Below, in pieces: positions 60,650-64,000 of a stretch of 64,000 bases of DNA. The first letter of the stretch is position 1; every line of letters starts with the position of its first letter. The DNA comes from Sphingobium chungbukense (GTDB taxonomy: Bacteria; Pseudomonadota; Alphaproteobacteria; Sphingomonadales; Sphingomonadaceae). Location: positions 62,001 through 126,000 of the forward strand of contig NZ_LBIC01000019.1 in NCBI RefSeq assembly GCF_001005725.1, written 5' to 3'. The position numbers and the translations under genes are program-made. The notes under the pieces were generated by a model that was not told where the DNA came from, searched no databases, and saw nothing but the letters and a program-made list of their open reading frames with translations.

Positions 60650-61381
60650 TCAGCTGCGGTTTTTGAAGCGCCAGCTGTCGTTGCCCGTCTCGACGATATC
60701 GCAGTGGTGGGTGACGCGGTCGAGCAGCGCCGTGGTCATCTTGGGATCGCCGAACACGGTCGGCCATTCGCCGAAGGCGAGGTTCGTGGTGATGATGACG
60801 CTGGTCCGCTCATAAAGCTTGCTGATGAGGTGGAACAGCAACTGCCCTCCCGAGCGGGCGAACGGCAGATAACCGAGCTCGTCGAGAACGATCAGGTCGA
60901 GCCGCGACAGCTGCGCCGCCAGGGTCCCGCCTTTGCCGATCCGGGTCTCCTCTTCGAGGCGTGTCACCAGATCGACGGTGTTGAAGTAGCGGGCGCGAGC
61001 GCCCCTTCGCACGACATTGGCGGTGATCGCGATGGCGAGGTGGGTCTTGCCTGTCCCCGTGCCGCCGACCAGCACGATATTGCGGCGAGGCGGGAGGAAG
61101 GAGCCATCGTGAAGGGAGCGGATCATCTCCTCATTGATCGGTGTGCCCTCGAAGCTGAACCGCTCCAGGTCCTTCACCACGGGCAGCCTCGCAGCCGTCA
61201 TCCGATAGCGGATGGAGGCTGCATCCCGGTGGGTCGCCTCAGCACGGAGCAGGTCGGTCAGTATCTCCATGGTGGTGCGCTTGCGCTGGAGGCCGGTGGT
61301 GACCGCCTCGTCGAACGCCGCCGCCATGCCCTTGAGTCCGAGGCCGCGCATCGTGTCGATCATATCATGCCGCTGCATCAT
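60650..61381 (-). CDS. istB: IS21 helper ATPase IstB
   Basis: 243 residues from the ATG at 61381. DnaC-like AAA+ ATPase: Walker A VLVGGTGTGKTHLAIAI, Walker B DLIVLDELGYLPF and the sensor TSVIITTNLAFGEW. Starts 14 bases inside istA, as in other IS21 elements. Promotes target selection and transposition with IstA. Confidence 0.95.
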   Translation of the reverse strand: MMQRHDMIDTMRGLGLKGMAAAFDEAVTTGLQRKRTTMEILTDLLRAEATHRDAASIRYRMTAARLPVVKDLERFSFEGTPINEEMIRSLHDGSFLPPRRNIVLVGGTGTGKTHLAIAITANVVRRGARARYFNTVDLVTRLEEETRIGKGGTLAAQLSRLDLIVLDELGYLPFARSGGQLLFHLISKLYERTSVIITTNLAFGEWPTVFGDPKMTTALLDRVTHHCDIVETGNDSWRFKNRS

Positions 61382-62879
61382 AGCCTCGCAGCAGATCATA
61401 GCGGGCACAGTCGGCGAGCGGAGGATGCTGCAGCATCCGGTCTTCCGAAGTGACGATGCTGTGGGGTGTCGCCGGCTCGCGGCGCCGGGAGAGGATGTTG
61501 AGGATCAGCTCGTCGCTGGCCGTTCCGTTCGCCAACGCTTCGCGCACGGCAGCCTCTACCGGCTCCAGGCCATCGGTGAGCACCGCCGAGAGGACCCGCA
61601 CGAACCTGCGATCGGCCTCGTCCCCGGTGCCGAGCCTTCGCCGTAATCGGTGCAGGGCGGGCGGCAGATCCCAGTCCTGGAACGGTGCGCCGTTACGCAG
61701 CGCGCCGGGCTTGTGCGCGAGGACCGGCAGATAATGCCAGGGATCGTATATCGTGCGGTTCCGACCGAAGTGGCGCTCATGCTCCCCGACGATCGCATCG
61801 CCGCAGCGTATGACGATGCGATCGGCATAGGAGCGCACCTGAACGGTCCGGCGTGCGGCCGTCGACATGACCGAGTAGCGGTTGCGATCGAAGCTGATGA
61901 GGCAGGTGCCGGTGACGGCATGCTCGCTCTCATGGAAGCCGTCGAACGGTGCCAGGATCGGCTGCAGGGCCGGTCGCTCCATATCCAGCGCCTCGGCGAC
62001 GGTAATATCCCCGCGTTCGGGATGGGCATGATGCTCGGCCCAGCGCCGGCACTCGGCCTCCAGCCACCCGTTGAGCTCGGCCAGGCTGGCGAACCGGAGC
62101 CGCGGCTGGAAGAAGCGGCCTCGGATTGTCTGGACCTGCTGCTCGACCTGGCCCTTCTCCCATCCCGCCGCCGGCGAGCAGGCGGTCGGCTCGACCATGT
62201 AATGATCGGTCATGATCAGGAAGCGGCGGTTGAACACACGCTCCTTGCCGGTGAACACGGCCGTCACCGCCGTCTTCATATTATCGTAGATACCGCGTCG
62301 CGGCACACCGCCGAAGAACGCGAACGCCCGGGCATGGGCATCGAACAGCATCTCCTGGCCCTCGCGCGGATAGGCCCGGACATAGGGTGCGCGCGAGTCG
62401 CAGAGACGCATATGCGCCACCTTCACCCGCATCGGCTTGCCGGCGATCTCCACATCCTCGTGGCTCCAGTCGAACTGGTAGGCCTCACCCGGCTGGAAGG
62501 TCATCGGGATGAACGCCGGTGCGCCTTCGCCAGCATCCTTCCGCCGCGCAGCACGCCAGCGCGCCGCATAGCGGCGCACCGCATCATAGGATCCATCGAA
62601 CCCCTCGCGCACCAGCAGGTCATGGATACGCGTCATCCGTAGCCGATCGCGGCGGCCGCGACCTTCGTTCTCCTCAAGCAGCGCATCGAGACGATCCTGA
62701 TAAGGACCGATCCGCGGCAGCGGCTGGACTTTGCGCTGATAGTTGAACGCCGCCTCCGGCGACCGGATCGCTTTGCGGACGACCTTCCGCGACAAACGAA
62801 GGTCACGAGCGATCGCCTTGATCGCCTTACCCGCTGCATGCTCACGCCGAATCCGAACCACTGTCTCCACGATCAACAT
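61365..62879 (-). CDS. istA: IS21 transposase IstA
   Basis: 504 residues. N-terminal helix-turn-helix (AIKAIARDLRLSRKVVRKAIR), then the DDE integrase core with Asp in YQFDWSHEDVEI, Asp in GIYDNMKTAV and Glu in AAGWEKGQVEQQV. C-terminal tail rich in charged residues. Complete. Begins 115 bases inside the right end of the element. Confidence 0.95.
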   Translation of the reverse strand: MLIVETVVRIRREHAAGKAIKAIARDLRLSRKVVRKAIRSPEAAFNYQRKVQPLPRIGPYQDRLDALLEENEGRGRRDRLRMTRIHDLLVREGFDGSYDAVRRYAARWRAARRKDAGEGAPAFIPMTFQPGEAYQFDWSHEDVEIAGKPMRVKVAHMRLCDSRAPYVRAYPREGQEMLFDAHARAFAFFGGVPRRGIYDNMKTAVTAVFTGKERVFNRRFLIMTDHYMVEPTACSPAAGWEKGQVEQQVQTIRGRFFQPRLRFASLAELNGWLEAECRRWAEHHAHPERGDITVAEALDMERPALQPILAPFDGFHESEHAVTGTCLISFDRNRYSVMSTAARRTVQVRSYADRIVIRCGDAIVGEHERHFGRNRTIYDPWHYLPVLAHKPGALRNGAPFQDWDLPPALHRLRRRLGTGDEADRRFVRVLSAVLTDGLEPVEAAVREALANGTASDELILNILSRRREPATPHSIVTSEDRMLQHPPLADCARYDLLRGYDAAA

Positions 62880-62994
62880 CCCGTTCTCGCCAACTGATCA
62901 AAACCAGTCGGCCGACTAAATCCCCGGGATGAAGGGGTCCTTTTTGCACGCCGATCACCCCACGAAGGGGGTGCCTATTGCACGCTGATCCTCA

Positions 62995-63162
62995 CCCAGC
63001 TGCGAGGAGAGGAACCAGCTATTGATCCTGTAAAGGATGATGCGTTTTGCGATCCCCATTCCCAGGGTCCTCGGCAAGTAGCCGATCCGCGGATCGCGAT
63101 AGGCACAGACGAGATCGACGCCTATTATGCAGCCAGTATTCCGGGCAGAAAGGAGGCGCCGC
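62995..63162 (+). other. Short stretch that may be the tail of a disrupted gene
   Basis: Read in frame from about 63000 it gives QLRGEEPAIDPVKDDAFCDP and QGPRQVADPRIAIGTDEIDA, protein-like, but no start, stop or known domain is seen and the frame runs on into the next gene without a stop. It may be part of a gene cut by the IS21 insertion. AAAGGAGG at its end is the ribosome site of the next gene. Confidence 0.3.
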
Positions 63163-63357
63163 ATGGGCCAGGTCACATTGAGTGCGACACCGAAGGGCAA
63201 CGGCTTCCAGGCGACAGTCACTTACCCGAACGGGGTGTCGATCAGTTCTTCCGAGGCTTTCCCGACACAGGCGGAGGCCATCGAAGCTGCGGCATTGATG
63301 GTCCTGGATATGCCGGAGCGGCTCACCGATCTCGACCGTCCCGATACCCCCGACTGA
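63163..63357 (+). CDS. Small hypothetical protein
   Basis: 64 residues from the ATG at 63163, preceded by a strong AAAGGAGG. Sequence MGQVTLSATPKGNGFQATVT onwards has alternating strands then a helix (TQAEAIEAAALMVLDMPERL); no domain recognised. Small acidic proteins of this kind appear in sphingomonad accessory regions. Upstream start codons are possible but lack a good ribosome site. Confidence 0.65.
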   Translation: MGQVTLSATPKGNGFQATVTYPNGVSISSSEAFPTQAEAIEAAALMVLDMPERLTDLDRPDTPD

Positions 63358-63459
63358 CGCTGGTAACCCGCCTCCCCGTACCGGCCGAGGGATGCCGAAA
63401 CCGTCTACGAGCAAAAAGAAAGGAGGAAGCCCTGACGGACCTCCTCCCAAACCGGCGGG

Positions 63460-63696
63460 TCAGAATTCATCGCTGAGACGGCCCGGCACGGTGTCGATGA
63501 CCCGGTCCAGCATGGCCTTGGGCAACGCGCCGTAGTCGCCTTCATCGACCGCGATATAGCCTGCATCGTCATCGGTCAGGACGTACTGCGTGAAGTAGCT
63601 GTGAAAGGACCGGGCATGGGCCTGATCCAAGGCTGCAATGAAGGCTGCCTGATCGGCGGCGGGACCAGCAGCGGCAATGTTGAGTGAAGCGTACAT
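63460..63696 (-). CDS. Small hypothetical acidic protein
   Basis: 78 residues from the ATG at 63696 with AGGAGGAAAGATC directly upstream, a very strong ribosome site. Ala-rich helix at the N-terminus (ADQAAFIAALDQAHARSF), then YFTQYVLTDDDAGYIAVDEGDYG and a final helix. No known domain. The strong ribosome site supports it as a real gene. Role unknown. Confidence 0.7.
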   Translation of the reverse strand: MYASLNIAAAGPAADQAAFIAALDQAHARSFHSYFTQYVLTDDDAGYIAVDEGDYGALPKAMLDRVIDTVPGRLSDEF

Positions 63697-64000
63697 GATC
63701 TTTCCTCCTGATGTTCGATGCGTCGCATCAGAAGCTGCGAAGGATGTGGGTGACGGGCTGGGTCAGGGACCGCGTCAGCGGCCGCGAAGCGGCGATGGGG
63801 GCAACGATTTTTGCCGGGCTTGCCCGGTAAAAATGGTGGGGCCCCGTCGTCCTTGACGCAGCCCCAAAGCCCGCATCAGACTTGGTCTTTCTGCGAGAGA
63901 GACCTCTCCAACGCCTGCGCAGAAGCGAGACGCCTGCCCCACAAACCATTTTCCTACATGCCCCCGCAGTGCCAAGATCGGGAGCGGAGGGGACCAACGG
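63697..64000. other. Non-coding end of window with a palindrome
   Basis: No supported gene. A palindrome ATTTTTGCCGGGC-TT-GCCCGGTAAAAAT (63807-63834, one G-T wobble) has T and A runs on both sides and could be a bidirectional terminator or a repeat. Confidence 0.5.

Larger units (their letters stand above)
60473..62994 (-). mobile_element. IS21-family element, apparently complete
   Basis: About 2.5 kb with istA and istB. Ends start with TG: TGTCAAACGGCGTTCAAAAG at 60473 and, on the minus strand, TGAGGATCAGCGTGCAATAG from 62994. Each end holds two tandem related repeats with the shared core GCGT-x-CAA-x-AGG-x-ACCCC, typical of IS21. No target duplication was clear. Inserted in the UvrD-like gene fragment. 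Both genes appear intact. Confidence 0.85.

Overview
The window looks like a chromosomal segment of an alphaproteobacterium of the family Sphingomonadaceae (Sphingobium, Sphingomonas or Novosphingobium type). It is GC-rich. It carries an exosortase A (XrtA/PEP-CTERM) exopolysaccharide locus, an Anbu proteasome-like operon and GC-rich palindromic repeats of kinds I associate with sphingomonads. The assignment rests on gene content and protein similarity as I recognise it; no search was run.

Layout. 1-611: tail of an AHSA1/SRPBCC protein overlapping an ArsR-type regulator. 619-7724 (minus strand): a compact housekeeping operon, purE-purK-folA-ribF-ileS-lspA-lipoprotein. 7822-12320: gpmA, sppA and a two-gene ABC-2 exporter. 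12389-17308: a PmtA-like methyltransferase, then a LysR regulator divergent from a valine-degradation set (acyl-CoA dehydrogenase, 3-hydroxyisobutyryl-CoA hydrolase, 3-hydroxyisobutyrate dehydrogenase). 17473-26193: free-methionine-sulfoxide reductase, a proline-rich secreted protein, a PAS/GGDEF/EAL protein, Bpt leucyltransferase, IlvA, a second HIBADH-family dehydrogenase and a secreted amidohydrolase broken by a one-base frameshift.

26202-51335 is the centrepiece, about 25 kb of XrtA-linked exopolysaccharide genes. Nearly all lie on the minus strand and many overlap by 1-4 bases. They cover a phosphoglycosyltransferase, glycosyltransferases, flippase, chain-length determinant, tyrosine kinase, export lipoprotein, outer-membrane protein, deacetylase, exosortase fused to an EpsI domain, asparagine-synthase-like amidotransferase, and an acyl-activation set (AMP ligase, PLP decarboxylase, acyl carrier protein, GNAT/FemAB proteins). 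The chain-length determinant carries a one-base frameshift. No PEP-CTERM substrate gene is visible.

51567-56880: trxB, then the Anbu operon (ATP-grasp, alpha-E, transglutaminase, Anbu peptidase). Two near-identical 81-base palindromic repeats bracket the last three genes.

56997 to the end is an accessory island. It opens with a 17-base copy of a tRNA 3' end and two ATACCCCC repeats resembling integrase arm sites. It then holds a nested insertion (an IS1111-type IS110 element inside an IS630 element inside a hypothetical gene, flanked by a TA duplication), a UvrD-helicase fragment cut by a complete IS21 element, and two small genes of unknown function. No tRNA, rRNA or CRISPR array was found.
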